Origin: Camillea tinctor
Taxonomy: Eukaryota; Ascomycota; Sordariomycetes; Xylariales; Xylariaceae
Reading direction: 5' to 3'
DNA length: 64,000 nt
Assembly (NCBI GenBank): GCA_022578605.1
Contig: MU394052.1
Coordinates: 1,612,001-1,676,000 of the forward strand
Under the pieces are notes generated by a model. That model was not told where the DNA came from and did no database searches. It saw only the letters and a program-made list of their open reading frames with translations. The stretch's first letter is position 1, and the number at the start of each line of letters is the position of its first letter. Below, piece by piece: positions 33,901 through 45,364 of this stretch. A program made the position numbers and the translations under genes.

Positions 33901-34823
33901 TCAAAAAATATTCACTTGGCTGTGAAATACAAAACCTTTGCTAATTATGAATAACAGGGTCTTATGGAGGATCAAGTCCCCATTATCATGCAGAACATCT
34001 TTGAAAGCACGCTTGATATGATTAACAAGGACTTCTCTGAGTTCCCTGAGCATCGTGTAGAGTTCTTCAACCTGCTTAGAGCCATAAACCTGCACTGCTT
34101 CCCTGCGCTCTTGAAACTTGATAACCGTCAGTTCAAGTTCGTCATCGATGCCTGCATGTGGGCCAGCAAGCACGACAACCGTGATGTTGAAGGTGCAGGG
34201 CTCAACATGTGCTTGGAGCTCGTTACCAACATCGCCGAGAAGACTGATGTTCAGACAGCCAATGCTTTCTTCCAGCAGTTCTTCGTCACAATTCTACAGG
34301 ATGTGTTCTTTGTCCTTACTGACCCGGACCACAAAGCTGGCTTCAAAACCCAGTCCACGCTCCTCATGCGCATGTTCTACTTTGTTTATCCTGCAGACGG
34401 TTCGTCGCCTAAGATTCAGGGACCGGTTTACATCGATCAGGCACCGGCAGGAACCAACAACAAGGACTTCCTCACGGAATTTGTCGGCAATCTCCTTCGT
34501 AACGCTTTCCCTAATCTCCAGCTGTAAGTGCCAAGATATCCATCGTGATCAGAAGTTCTAGTATCTAACCATACTCTAGTGCGCAAATCAACGCCTTTAT
34601 CGAGTGTTTGTTTACCTTGAATGCATCCTACGAAAAGTTCCGTCTCCAAGTTCGCGACTTCTTGATTTCACTCAAGGAGTTTGCTGGAGACAACGCCGAC
34701 CTTTTCCTTGTTGAAAAGGAACAAGAAGCTCGGGATAAGCTTACAGCTGATCATGAACGACGAGCTAAAGTCGGCGGTCTCCTTAAGCCTTCAGAGATTG
34801 AGGTGGAGGATGACGAGCTGTGA
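30976..34823 (+). CDS. crm1: Exportin-1 (Crm1), nuclear export receptor
   Basis: The ten exons are 30976-31041, 31163-31192, 31269-31341, about 31404-31475, 31538-32259, 32319-33081, 33137-33607, 33661-33890, 33958-34523 and 34580-34823. The product is about 1078 aa, normal for the family. Crm1 binds leucine-rich export signals with RanGTP and carries cargo through nuclear pores. The N-terminus reads [20 protein letters not shown], then the importin-beta N-terminal region ([18 protein letters not shown]), the exportin-1 core ([20 protein letters not shown]), [20 protein letters not shown], the cargo-groove region [24 protein letters not shown], and a C-terminal CRM1 domain ([20 protein letters not shown]) ending in acidic EIEVEDDEL. 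The groove position that is Cys in leptomycin-sensitive orthologues is Thr525. Intron 1 starts with GC (GCAAGT), and exon 2 is only 30 nt. Every other junction has GT..AG and preserves the frame. Exon 4 limits may be off by one base. Confidence 0.96.
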
Positions 34824-36169
34824 CTTTGCCAAGAGCTCAGGAATGAATTTTCTCCTCATTACGACTCGCACACGACTGGTTCTACGAAGCCTGCGGCTGA
34901 CCACTTTGATGGTTGGGATATCTATGGATTGTGAAAGCCAAGAACGGCACTTGAACAGCCGCATGAGAAAGAGATCGATTATATCGTTCAGTCTCATTTC
35001 CCTCCACCTTCTTATCTAATTTGATGTACGTGATGATACCAAATAGAACTCCCATGGATAGCGACAGCAAACAACGGCTTGTCTTGGGCGGTTCTTTTTA
35101 GAGTGCGGCTTTGCGGCGGCTAGGCAATACGTTAGGTCTAGCTGCTCTTTCTTATTTGTCTAGACTCAAGCAGGGGATGCAATTTATACTCCGGAGGGCA
35201 ATGGTATGAGGGTCCATCCCTGTGTCCAGAGTCGCTCGAGGAGAGACGAGAGGATGGATAAAAAAAATAGGAGAGTCGTTTTACGATGCAGTGGGCTATA
35301 CCGGGTTGGCAAGTAGAGTCTGCCAGCCAATGAACTTGCGTAATTGCTGCGGCTTGTCTGACCATCGTGGCAGAAAGAGCTCAGTAGATAAATGACAATA
35401 AATAATCATTTATCTATATTGTAGAGTTGTGTAGTGTCTGTAATGTATGCTGGTTCCTATACGTAGATGTAGCAATTGAGTTGCAGCTTGAGGGCTTCAA
35501 CAGTCGGTAGACTGTGCCATTCTCATGCCTAATGCTGGCTACACAGGTTAGTAGTCACCTTGGGTACCAATTTACGAAATTGGGCTTCAAGAATAAGTAC
35601 AATCCTCTCCCTCTTCCTCTCTCTGCCTCTTTAGCTACCTGCTTGACCTGATGGTTTTATGCAGAAAAATGCATAAGAATGGAAGTACTTTCTAAATAGA
35701 AAAGATACCTACCTAACTTTTCTTCATCCTCAGTAACATATGCCTCTTGCCGGGTTACTAAGTACAGCAGCCCTTCTATAATCTTTCTGTTGTCAAGGAA
35801 TAATGCATGATCCCTTCAGCTTATGGAAACCCCCTTTTTATATTATTGATATCAGGTTTGTCGTCCTTTTTCCTGTATTGTACGATAATTATTATCTTAT
35901 TACTGTCAAAGGTCTTGGTAAAACGACACTCGTTTGAGAATAGCCCCTACCAGCGACATTCCCCTATAACTCGAATGTTGCGTAATTATATAACTATGAC
36001 TAGTCTCTTCAACATGCAGCTAGTGCTTATCTGATGCAGAATAATCAGGTCATATGCTGTAGTATACAGTAGTCGTCAGAGAAGTTTATTAATCCTTCCT
36101 CACCCACATCCCTCTCCCCGACGTACAAGTACAGGAATACCTCACTTGAGGATAGAACCATAGGATCAA
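34824..36169. other. Intergenic region between crm1 and the HET gene
   Basis: Only short frames without family resemblance. The first 200 bases are probably the crm1 3'UTR. Confidence 0.55.
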
Positions 36170-38602
36170 ATGTCTAATGTACTTGAGGGAACTCTTTGTC
36201 CAAGATGTCGCAAAATACCCTTGAGATCGCTATTATATGGACCGCAGGATTCCAAGGAGCAGGCTTGCATTGGGAAGCTTCTTCAGATATTGACTGAGGA
36301 TCTCTGCCATTTCTGCCGATTCACCAAGTACACTCTCGTGACATTCTATGGCAAGAAACCAGTCGAAGAGATTGTCCGTATAAATCCCAATACAAAAGTC
36401 TTTGCTTATCGGGACACATTGGATATCACACCATATTTTGAGGATCAGTTAACCCGCGAGCTCCCGCCCCCTTCTTGTATATGTTTTCACTTCTCCAAGC
36501 CTAGTGATCGGGCAGAAGGCACTGTTCTGACTGAACGAAACGAGCGTATGAAGAATGCGAGGGTTCATGCCCCGACGAGGGTTATCCCGTTGCGACATGG
36601 GGAAGAAGCGGAAGAGCCAATGAATTTTGGTAGGATTGTGGCCCCAGATCGGATCGACTGGGCGGTGGTGAAAGACTGGCTCTCCTCATGCTTCAAAAAG
36701 CATCGATATGATATAACTGAGGGAAAAGAACCGGATTTCCAAAACAGCCCGGGAAACCTGAAAATACGAGCCATTGATGTCGACAAAGCCTGTGTCGTCA
36801 TACTACCAGAAGGCGCACAGTACATAGCTCTCAGCTATGTTTGGGGTAAAGATCAAGCATTAAAACTGAAGATGGAGAACTTGTCGCTCTTTTCGTCTCC
36901 GGGATACTTTGCTAGTGCAGATTGTCGCCCTTCGCGGACGATCGTAGATGCTATGCATGCCTCACGGAGCCTAGGATTTCGTTATCTTTGGATCGATGCT
37001 CTATGCATAATCCAAGATGATCCGGTCAATATCCAAGCCAACGTGGACAACATGAGAAAGATTTACGCAGACGCCTTGCTAACTATCGTGGCAGCATCGG
37101 GCTCCGATGCTGATTCAGGGCTACCCGGTGTTTCCGGCGACCACCCTAGACTTACTATACAGAAGAGATGTACGGTTGACGGAATCACTATGGCCAATGA
37201 ACTTGAGATAGATACAAATGACTCGAAATGGAACACCAGGGGTTGGACTTATCAAGAGCGTGTTCTGTCGCCCAGGCTCTTGCTCTTCAACCTCTCGCAA
37301 GTGATATACCATTGCGATATGGGATGTGATGAAGAAGAACAGTATCACACAAGACAAAATGGTGCTCAGTTCAGAGTCCGTGACCAGGCTCATCATTTAG
37401 ATCTTGACGATCTTGACATATTTGCTGCTTACGTCGGGGCTCTGACCGAATACACGAAACGGGCCATTACAGACCCGACGGACAAGATCAAAGCCTTTGA
37501 CGGCATCCTTCAGTTGCTACAAAGGCCTTTCAAGGGGCCTTTTTTCTTTGGGCTGCCGGCTTCTATGTTCGATGTAGGGTTGCTCTGGGTCCCGATAGGT
37601 CGATGTGTACGAAGAAAGGGGGATTTCCCAAGCTGGTCCTGGGCTGGATGGGACGGGGTCGTACAATACGATTATCTGGAAGGCTTTAGCTCACCGACAA
37701 ATATTTGTGAATGCACGGTTAGCCAGTGCAGTATCAAGACGGCCGATACTGGGGTTAGGCTCTGTTCGCCACATACACCTAAGAGTGACGCTCTCACTTC
37801 TAATGCTTATGACAACACTAAATGGTCACGTCATTTCGACGAAGATAGTCTACAGATATACTATCGGACTACAGAAGAAAACTTGGGGCAGTTCAAATAT
37901 CCTCGCCCTCTTGCGGTGCTGAACCAAGAAGAGAGACGTCTCTTAAGCAAGGGAGGGCCCGTGGTTCTACAAATCGAAGGTAAAGTCGCCCAATTCCATC
38001 TAACAGGACAGCACTCGGGGGTTTACAATGGTGATTCACCTTGTCACAAGGGTCGTCACTATGACTGCCACTTGGCTGTCCTGGATGAGAAGGGTCAAGT
38101 GGTAGGGAGAGTAGTAGTGGATTCATACACCGTACCTGAACTTCAGAACCGGAATCACAAGTTCCTAGGCTTGTCCCGCTCAACTCTCTATCGCATTGAT
38201 GACGATCCTTCCTGGAACGAGAAGACCAACAGCTTCACACCGTGGACAGCTCAAGTTACAGGCGAGGAAGAAGAGGAAACTATATACGAAGAATATCGCA
38301 AAAGATTCAAGGATTGGGTTGCTAAAGCTCCTCCAGGTCCAGACGACGGATCTCCGCTCTTGTCAGAGCCAGCCGAGAATTTAGACATGCCGTCACTTTT
38401 CATGAATGACTTCGACGGGCCCGAGCAAAATACCGGTCCTTTTGACAGCCGGATCTTCAATAGCAAGGTCCTTTGGCCACTAGTCAACGTAATATTGCTA
38501 TCTGAAGAGACCAACGGCACCGTAGAGAGAGTGGGAATCGGCCAGATACACGTTGATGCCTTTGCTCCGAAGGCTCGGAACGAGACGGTTTTACTACGAT
38601 AG
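36170..38602 (+). CDS. HET-domain protein (heterokaryon incompatibility type)
   Basis: One uninterrupted 810-codon frame. The N-terminus has paired cysteines (LCPRCRKIPL and LCHFCRF, about residues 9-60) that may form a small zinc site. The HET domain spans about residues 215-375. It has the hallmark blocks YIALSYVWGKD (218 on), YLWIDALCIIQDD (272 on), MRKIYADALLTIVAASGSDA and NTRGWTYQERVLSPRLLLFN (355 on). The C-terminal half has FPSWSWAGWDG, common in HET proteins, and no recognisable NACHT, WD40 or ankyrin partner. HET domains act as TIR-like death effectors in allorecognition between fungal strains. Whether this one sets a compatibility type is unknown. No partner gene (such as a patatin, SNARE or NLR) lies beside it: crm1 is 1.3 kb upstream and about 21.6 kb of non-coding sequence follows. 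Confidence 0.95.
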   Translation: MSNVLEGTLCPRCRKIPLRSLLYGPQDSKEQACIGKLLQILTEDLCHFCRFTKYTLVTFYGKKPVEEIVRINPNTKVFAYRDTLDITPYFEDQLTRELPPPSCICFHFSKPSDRAEGTVLTERNERMKNARVHAPTRVIPLRHGEEAEEPMNFGRIVAPDRIDWAVVKDWLSSCFKKHRYDITEGKEPDFQNSPGNLKIRAIDVDKACVVILPEGAQYIALSYVWGKDQALKLKMENLSLFSSPGYFASADCRPSRTIVDAMHASRSLGFRYLWIDALCIIQDDPVNIQANVDNMRKIYADALLTIVAASGSDADSGLPGVSGDHPRLTIQKRCTVDGITMANELEIDTNDSKWNTRGWTYQERVLSPRLLLFNLSQVIYHCDMGCDEEEQYHTRQNGAQFRVRDQAHHLDLDDLDIFAAYVGALTEYTKRAITDPTDKIKAFDGILQLLQRPFKGPFFFGLPASMFDVGLLWVPIGRCVRRKGDFPSWSWAGWDGVVQYDYLEGFSSPTNICECTVSQCSIKTADTGVRLCSPHTPKSDALTSNAYDNTKWSRHFDEDSLQIYYRTTEENLGQFKYPRPLAVLNQEERRLLSKGGPVVLQIEGKVAQFHLTGQHSGVYNGDSPCHKGRHYDCHLAVLDEKGQVVGRVVVDSYTVPELQNRNHKFLGLSRSTLYRIDDDPSWNEKTNSFTPWTAQVTGEEEEETIYEEYRKRFKDWVAKAPPGPDDGSPLLSEPAENLDMPSLFMNDFDGPEQNTGPFDSRIFNSKVLWPLVNVILLSEETNGTVERVGIGQIHVDAFAPKARNETVLLR

Positions 38603-41286
38603 CTCCTGTAGTTTTTCATACCGTAATCGATGTACAGGGAACCAGAACAGCAGGTGTCAATACAACTCTACAAAGCCTACTCCCTATCTAGCTAGCTTAT
38701 TGTTGTTCCCTCACTTGATGTGCGCAACGAAGGGCTGATAGTCTTAGTAGTAAACGTCGTAAATAGGCTTCCGGGTCCCTACAACGGATAGGTTTGTACA
38801 AATACATTTTGATTTCTCGTTTGTCTTCCCTCCTACCCTTTACGACTGGAGATACAGTTAAGTTGAAAAAGGCTTTTTTCTTTCTTCCTCCTCTAAGCAA
38901 ATGAATACTTGACATTACGCAAGGGGCCGGTATAATAAAGATTCGCTAGCACAGCATAGGTTTTTGCATAACCTAGCGAGTAAACATTGAGAAGGGGGGG
39001 GGGGGGGGAGCCTACCTCACCATGGCTGCGTTATTGTGGCTAGCTGAAAATTCTTGTCGAAACTGAATAAGTTTAGCTCTTTCTCTCACGCAGATCACTC
39101 ATAGAATACCTTTCTCATAGGGTCCAGCTACGATAAGGACAAGCCGATATCTGCATATAGGTTCGTAGATGTCTCGTATCATGATGAATTACATGTCTTT
39201 GTTGTCGAAGTTCAGGTGAGAGGTCGAGGCTGGCTGGACTATTCCAGGTAGTATAACTGGATCCGTCCCCCCTTATCCCATCCCCGTCGACGAACAGAGC
39301 TATTGTATGCAGCCAGCTGACGAGGGAAAACAAGAACTCATGGATTTCGCGTTGCTGTTCACATGAATAGTGGTGCAAACCGAGATTACGACTACCCCTT
39401 ATCGTGTTATTACTCCATATTGGCGATCTGCTATATTCCAGCCGCGGCGTGGTCCTATTCAACAGTTAGACTAAGGTGGCGATACCAGGAATAACCTGGA
39501 AACTTCTGAACCTATACATATGAGCAAGGATGGCTGGAATGGCGTGCATTTGACACAGAAATAGGCTAGAGTGGGATAATTCCTCGGCGCTGAGTTTGTC
39601 CTCTTACGACGAAGACAAGAGAGGCGGACGAGATACAAATTCTGAGGCTTATTTCCCCTGGTTACGATGTCTTGGGAGACACATATGCTGGCAGATGAGA
39701 AAAGACGTTATTATTGACGTACGAGTTACTTACAACTCTGAAGATGTTTTATTTGGGACTATCTAAGTCTATTGATATATCTACATCGCTCTCGTGAAGA
39801 ACGACTGTACACAATATGAGCTTGTTCTACAAGCTTTAGATGAAGCATAGAGGTTATTAAAACCAGATCTATAACAATTTCCTCGCACGATACAGCGCAT
39901 AGCTTCATTGCTGGTCAAAAAGATACACCTATCAGCCATGTATTATCTCTACAACATATACCATGCTACTGCATTTCATTATGACATTTACCTGGTATTG
40001 ATAGGGTATGATATGGGATCTAACTACGATATCTACATGCCTCATCTTGTGCTATGTGCTATGCTGGAGTTGGTGAGATGAGCACGTGCGATGTAGGTTA
40101 GGCAAATGCTACCAATGATTTGGGGTGCGGCTTACTCAAGGAATATCGCACGATCGTGTACACTATTACACCATCTACATAGAATTTCCCCTGCTTTCTA
40201 CTATAGCTAGTTCTAGAGTGAGGACACCTGTGGTCAGCAAGACGCGTATTCCCATCGACACCAAGATCGGTCGACATTGCCAACTCAACAAAAAATACTT
40301 TGCCGTGTGGAGTCGGAAACGGACGCATGCTTTTTACTTGACAGATTGATATACTGGATCATAATACTTGTACTGTGCTCGATCATCATTTCTGCGCGCG
40401 TAGGTAGCCGTCGTGGGTCGAGTATATGTGCGCATATTATGTGTCCACGTCTAGTCTTTTCCCTTCCTCCGTCCCCCTTTTGCGATATCAAGGCCGACGA
40501 ACACGGGTGACGTGGTGGCCAGCTGATACTTTACACTATACGATAAGCAAAGCCATTGGTTCTCCATTGAGGAGGGGAAAGGGTGGTCCGACATATCATC
40601 ATCGTAAGTTATTCGGGCGTAAGCTTCACGATGTGATTGCGAAGTCATCGTCACAGTAAACAAGTCGACATGAACACCAAGCATAGACACGCACACACCC
40701 GTCCTGTCCCAATCCATTCACCTCCATTCCTTACCATGAGTAGTGTTCGTTATTTTACCCCTGTCCACATCATCAAGTTCGAAGTTTCTCGGCCGAATGA
40801 ACTAAGTTGGATGAGAAAAGCATACTACTGTGATATTGGAGGCAGGTCGCAACGTGCGAGCGTATAAAAGGTTGGGAAATTGCGGAGGACTGCATATATA
40901 AAAAAGTGAGAGAGGGGTTTTCTAGACGGAGAGAGCGAATAAGCGGGCTGGATAGGGAAACAGAAGAGAAATCTCATGATGAAACCTCGTGTATGTAACC
41001 CCCGGTTTCCATGGCGCGGATGCAAGATACATAGGCAGACGATGAAGGGAAAATATGATAACAAGATAGAAGTTTCATCATCGCAAATAATCACGGTTAC
41101 GGACGCCGGGATCCTTTCATGTACCTGGACGGATTCAGCGATCAGTAACGGTCCATAAAGGTAGCAAGGTGAAAAGGGGGGGGGGGGGGGGGGGGGGAGA
41201 AAACAAAGCATTAAACCCCACCCCCGAGGAAAGGCAAACCAAAAAAAGGAAAAAAAACCCCATAAAAAAGGAAGGCAAAAAAGGGA
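38603..41286. other. Start of the long gene-free stretch, up to gap 1
   Basis: No recognisable gene. A run of about 15 G lies near 38994-39008. From 41177 the sequence turns into long G, C and A runs leading into the N gap, and this end is probably unreliable. Confidence 0.55.
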
Positions 41287-41305
41287 NNNNNNNNNNCCCG
41301 CCCCG

Positions 41306-41373
<68 letters not shown>
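41177..41373. other. Assembly gap 1 (10 N at 41287-41296) with suspect homopolymer flanks
   Basis: A run of about 20 G near 41177-41197, then A/C/G low-complexity sequence, the ten N, and a run of about 65 C ending at 41373. Such runs are typical of error-prone contig ends or gap filling. The frames that cross this interval and translate to poly-Gly or poly-Pro are not genes. Confidence 0.9.
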
Positions 41374-41375
<2 letters not shown>

Positions 41376-44300
41376 GAGTCATAGCAGTTATCCCGACACG
41401 CGAGGAGAGGCAGACCGAACAAAGGTAACAAAACCCGAGATATCAGGAAGGCGAAAAAGGGAAATCCGGAGGCAAAGAAGGCTTGCTAGCGGGGAAGACG
41501 ACGGCATCGCGATTCGGACAGTTGCTTGCTTCAGCCCTTTTTCCTTCCTTCTCTCTTTTGCTATTCTATCCGAGAGAGATATAGGTCTGACCCGGGTACG
41601 GGCGCTCACATACATACGTACATACATAAATCCATACACGCATAGACACACACAAAGGTTACAAGATATACACCCATACCATATCGATTGTTCTAGAGGG
41701 ACTAGGCAGGTGGCGAGGTAGCAATAGAAGAAGAATTTAGTCTAGTCATGTCATTTTCTGTTCTGTTTGGGGACGGGAGAACGCAGCAAGTTTAGCTCAC
41801 CACACACCACACCCCTCCCTTCCTCGATGACCCCTTTTCTCTCCTTCCCCTCCCCCCTAGTCCTCTCGTCCGAATAGCAGAGAGGCAAAAAAGGCGGGTG
41901 GTTGCACAGCATTCAGGGTGGTATCACTTGCTACGGCAACCTGCGTATTGTGTGCATGTGCATGTGCATGTCCGGAACACCCCTCTTCTCTAACACAGGT
42001 TACATATGTCTCTCCCCGTCTCTCTTTGTAAATGCGCCTCTCAGGCCCCGGGGCAGATATTGAGGGATGAGGTAATAGGAACGAAGCTAGTTTGCACTTA
42101 TAGAGTTATTCATTTCAAAGAACAAAGAAAAAAAAGAAAATAATAAACACTCAACGACGGCAACACCGGGGAGGATAGTTGCAGAAACATGTACCGAGAA
42201 TGTTAAATAGAGAGAAGTATAGGGAGACGGAAGACAATGTGTTGTTTGAGAAAGCGATCTGGACCAAGATCCATACAGTCCCGTCCAGCCCGGACTCTAT
42301 CTCTGTAACTCCATCTCCATCTCTATCTCGTCCCTTTGTTACCCGCTCGTGTTTGTGTCCCACTTGGCGCCTGCGAAATCCCGTGTGAAATAAAGGACAG
42401 CCACCTATGCATACGGAGGAAGATATTTCTGCTAAGGGTAAGAGGGAGAGGGGCAGTCTTTCATTCATTTTGCCTTCATTTCGATATTACCGGTGATACC
42501 AGGGAAGAAAACACAGATGAAGGGAGAAAGGCTAGATCTAGATACCCGGACGAAAACTAAACCCATCGTCAGCCTGGGTCACCGAGGTCAATAAGTCAAT
42601 TATTGGCCACTTCGCTAGCTTAAAAGTATGTGTAGGTATATTTGTACATGTGTATGTGTTTTGTTTCTTCGATTGCTACGCCTTACGGGGCAATGAGACT
42701 ATCGTGGTTAGCTAGCTAGTTATATACATCTTTAATAATGATAATAAATGTTGTTGTTATTATCCTCATCATTGCTACCACTCACCATCGACCTGTCAGC
42801 CTGTATAACATTTTATAGCGTAGAAAATCCAGCTACCTACCTTGCAATAGCGATCTAAAAGGGTCTTTCTCGTCGCCGGATTGGTTCACTCGCATAATGT
42901 CTCCCTAAGAAGTTAACCGCTAACACCACCCAGGAAACCAGTCTAATCAAAAACCCACGGTAACAATACTACATACTGTATATAACCCCTCCCTTGTTTA
43001 CTCACTAATTCCCAATTCCGATAGCCCCCTTTTTAAGAAAGAAAAATTTGGGCTTGAAAAAATATCAGAACCCCTTTCTCAAAGCCCGGAAAATTTTTAC
43101 TGTGGTTTGTTGAATGTAGGTAGAGAATTGGCCATCTGAACCATGGACACCTCTTTGGCCTAGCCGCCTCGACCCCCCTCTACCGAGATATCTAGATCCT
43201 GACCGATGGGACCAAGAGCAAGAGGTAACAGGGAAGATCCAAGTGAATTGTTTCTAATTTCGTTGACGCCTTGTGTGGTTCGCGGGTTGCGGTCTGCGCC
43301 GAAGCCCAATAGGGCTACCAAATGAACTGATAATATTCCGGATTGGTTTGGGACCAAGCAAAATTTCTGTGCTCTGTTTGATCTAGTATAGGTACCCGAG
43401 AATAAGTAATCAACCTTATACGTGTTTCCCCCCCCATGTATGTAGGCGTTCGTTCCCAAGGTAACTTGGGTGACCTGGACCAGTCCGAGTCCCTGGGTAC
43501 GGGACAAGGCGCAGCCGAAAGATCACGAAATAGTAACCAAACCTGGCCATGTGCGTGCTGTGGATGGAATAGACATGGACTAGTTCTAGGACAATCTAGA
43601 GAGGGAATGTGTCTTGGTACCAGACTAGGATCTGGAGACCCTAGTGACGGTGCAGTTTGGCGACGAGATCAAACGGTGCAAAAGTTCCCTCAAGGTGAGT
43701 CCACCATGCGGTCTTCCGTTGAATGTTTAGTCATCGCCACCATCGTTGTCTTCATACATATCAGCCAGGCAGGCTAGGGCAAAGCAAGGGATGATCGGAG
43801 GCTTGTCACTAGTATATGGGAGAATGAGGAAAATCAAATCCCGTGCGTGTGTGCATGTACACTACGTACCTACGTAGGTTACCAAGGCTCTGGGAAGTCC
43901 GGCATATACGGTAGCCCTAATCTCATATACCTCCTCTACTATAAACCATGTAGACTAACTACACACACTGCACTACCTTACTAGATATATATACTAGTCA
44001 TCTCACTATACTATCTCATATACGTATGGTACGCGGTACATTGCTTCGACGGGAGTAAGTCTAGTAGTAATGTAGAAGAAAAAAAAAGGAAAATGGAAGA
44101 ACCGCTGTGTTTGTGCGAGAGAGCCAATGAGAGACGGATGTGTTTCTCCTTTGCCGGCTCCGCACGAATGAAAGAACCCGCTAGCGGCTCAGCTCGCGTG
44201 TTTGACTAGCAACTGCTAGTCTAAGAGGCTCAAAGCGTGCGTGGGCGTATGGATAGAACACACAAGAGAGAAAGGGGGTGAGGTTTAACATGGGGAAATG

Positions 44301-45347
44301 GGGGAGGGGCAACATGAATATACTAACCTAGTGGTAGGTTAGGGAGTGTAGTGTAAGTTAGTGTAAGACCGGCCATCTGTTCTTCAATCCCTCTCTATCT
44401 TGAACTCGGAGTGCCTTGCGCCCTAGCGGTGATGTTTCCCGTGATCGCCTTCAACCCCCAGGCAATGGCGTTTATAGAGAAGGACCCCTAACGGGGCCCT
44501 TATCTTTATCTGTGCGTAACGACAAGAGTTCTCGGGAATCGTCAGCGAATAGTAAGCAAGGATTTTGTCGACAAGAAGACGTTGAAAAGGGAAAGAAGAA
44601 AAAAAAAAGGATGAGGCTTGCGAACAAGCCACCCCTCCCCCCGTCCCCTCCACCTCCATCCCCAGTGGTTCTTTTGACAAGAAAATAACCTAACGTCGAC
44701 TTGGGATTAGTTGATGAGCGGCTTAAACTTAGTTCACTTAAACTTTGCAGTGTCTAAGCCAGATTAGCGATGAAGACCCTTATTTTCCAGCCCTTGTTGC
44801 AAAAGTATCGTGGGCGTTGCTTCTGCTGCTGCGGCCGCAGCGAAATCGAAACGAAAACCGAGCCAAGACATGGGGGACCGCTATCGCTGAGCTGTCATGT
44901 AAATCTAGAACCTTGCATCGCAAGATGAACGTGGGAGGCGAGTGCCGATATAGCAAAGAGGGTAGGTTCTAGGCCGTATACCAAGACTTGTATGTGCACG
45001 TTGTTGTTTTGTTTTTAATACAGTATAACCTCTTCTTCCTCTTCTCTTCTTTTCATGATCAGGTTCTAGATACCTAGGTATACACCCATAGTCTCTTTTA
45101 AGAGGGGGTAAGTTTATACCTGGTGTATTTGTAACGATAATTTGTCTGGAGATGAGGAGAGGAGAGGTAGCTATCGGACAGGCTGGAGATCAGAAAGCCA
45201 AAATGGTAGACTAGATAGAATGTGTACAAGCGCAAACAAAGAAGCAATAACAAGCAAAGCAGTAAGGGTCTCGGGATTGTTTAATTACCGGCAAGGGGAT
45301 TTTTTCTTTTTTTCTTGATCTCATTGCCCGGTGCATTCAGCAGCAAC

Positions 45348-45364
45348 GCAGCAGCAGCAGCAGC
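45348..45364. repeat. CAG trinucleotide run
   Basis: About five CAG units sit in a wider CAGCAACG-type context, with GTA/GTG units just after. Non-coding. Confidence 0.7.

Noticed and set aside
41135..41431. Frames encoding poly-glycine or poly-proline tracts
   Set aside because: They cross the N gap and artefactual homopolymers.
43160..43777. Overlapping frames of 115 and 113 codons on opposite strands
   Set aside because: No recognisable motifs and no conserved splice-linked exons. Overlap on opposite strands suggests chance openness.
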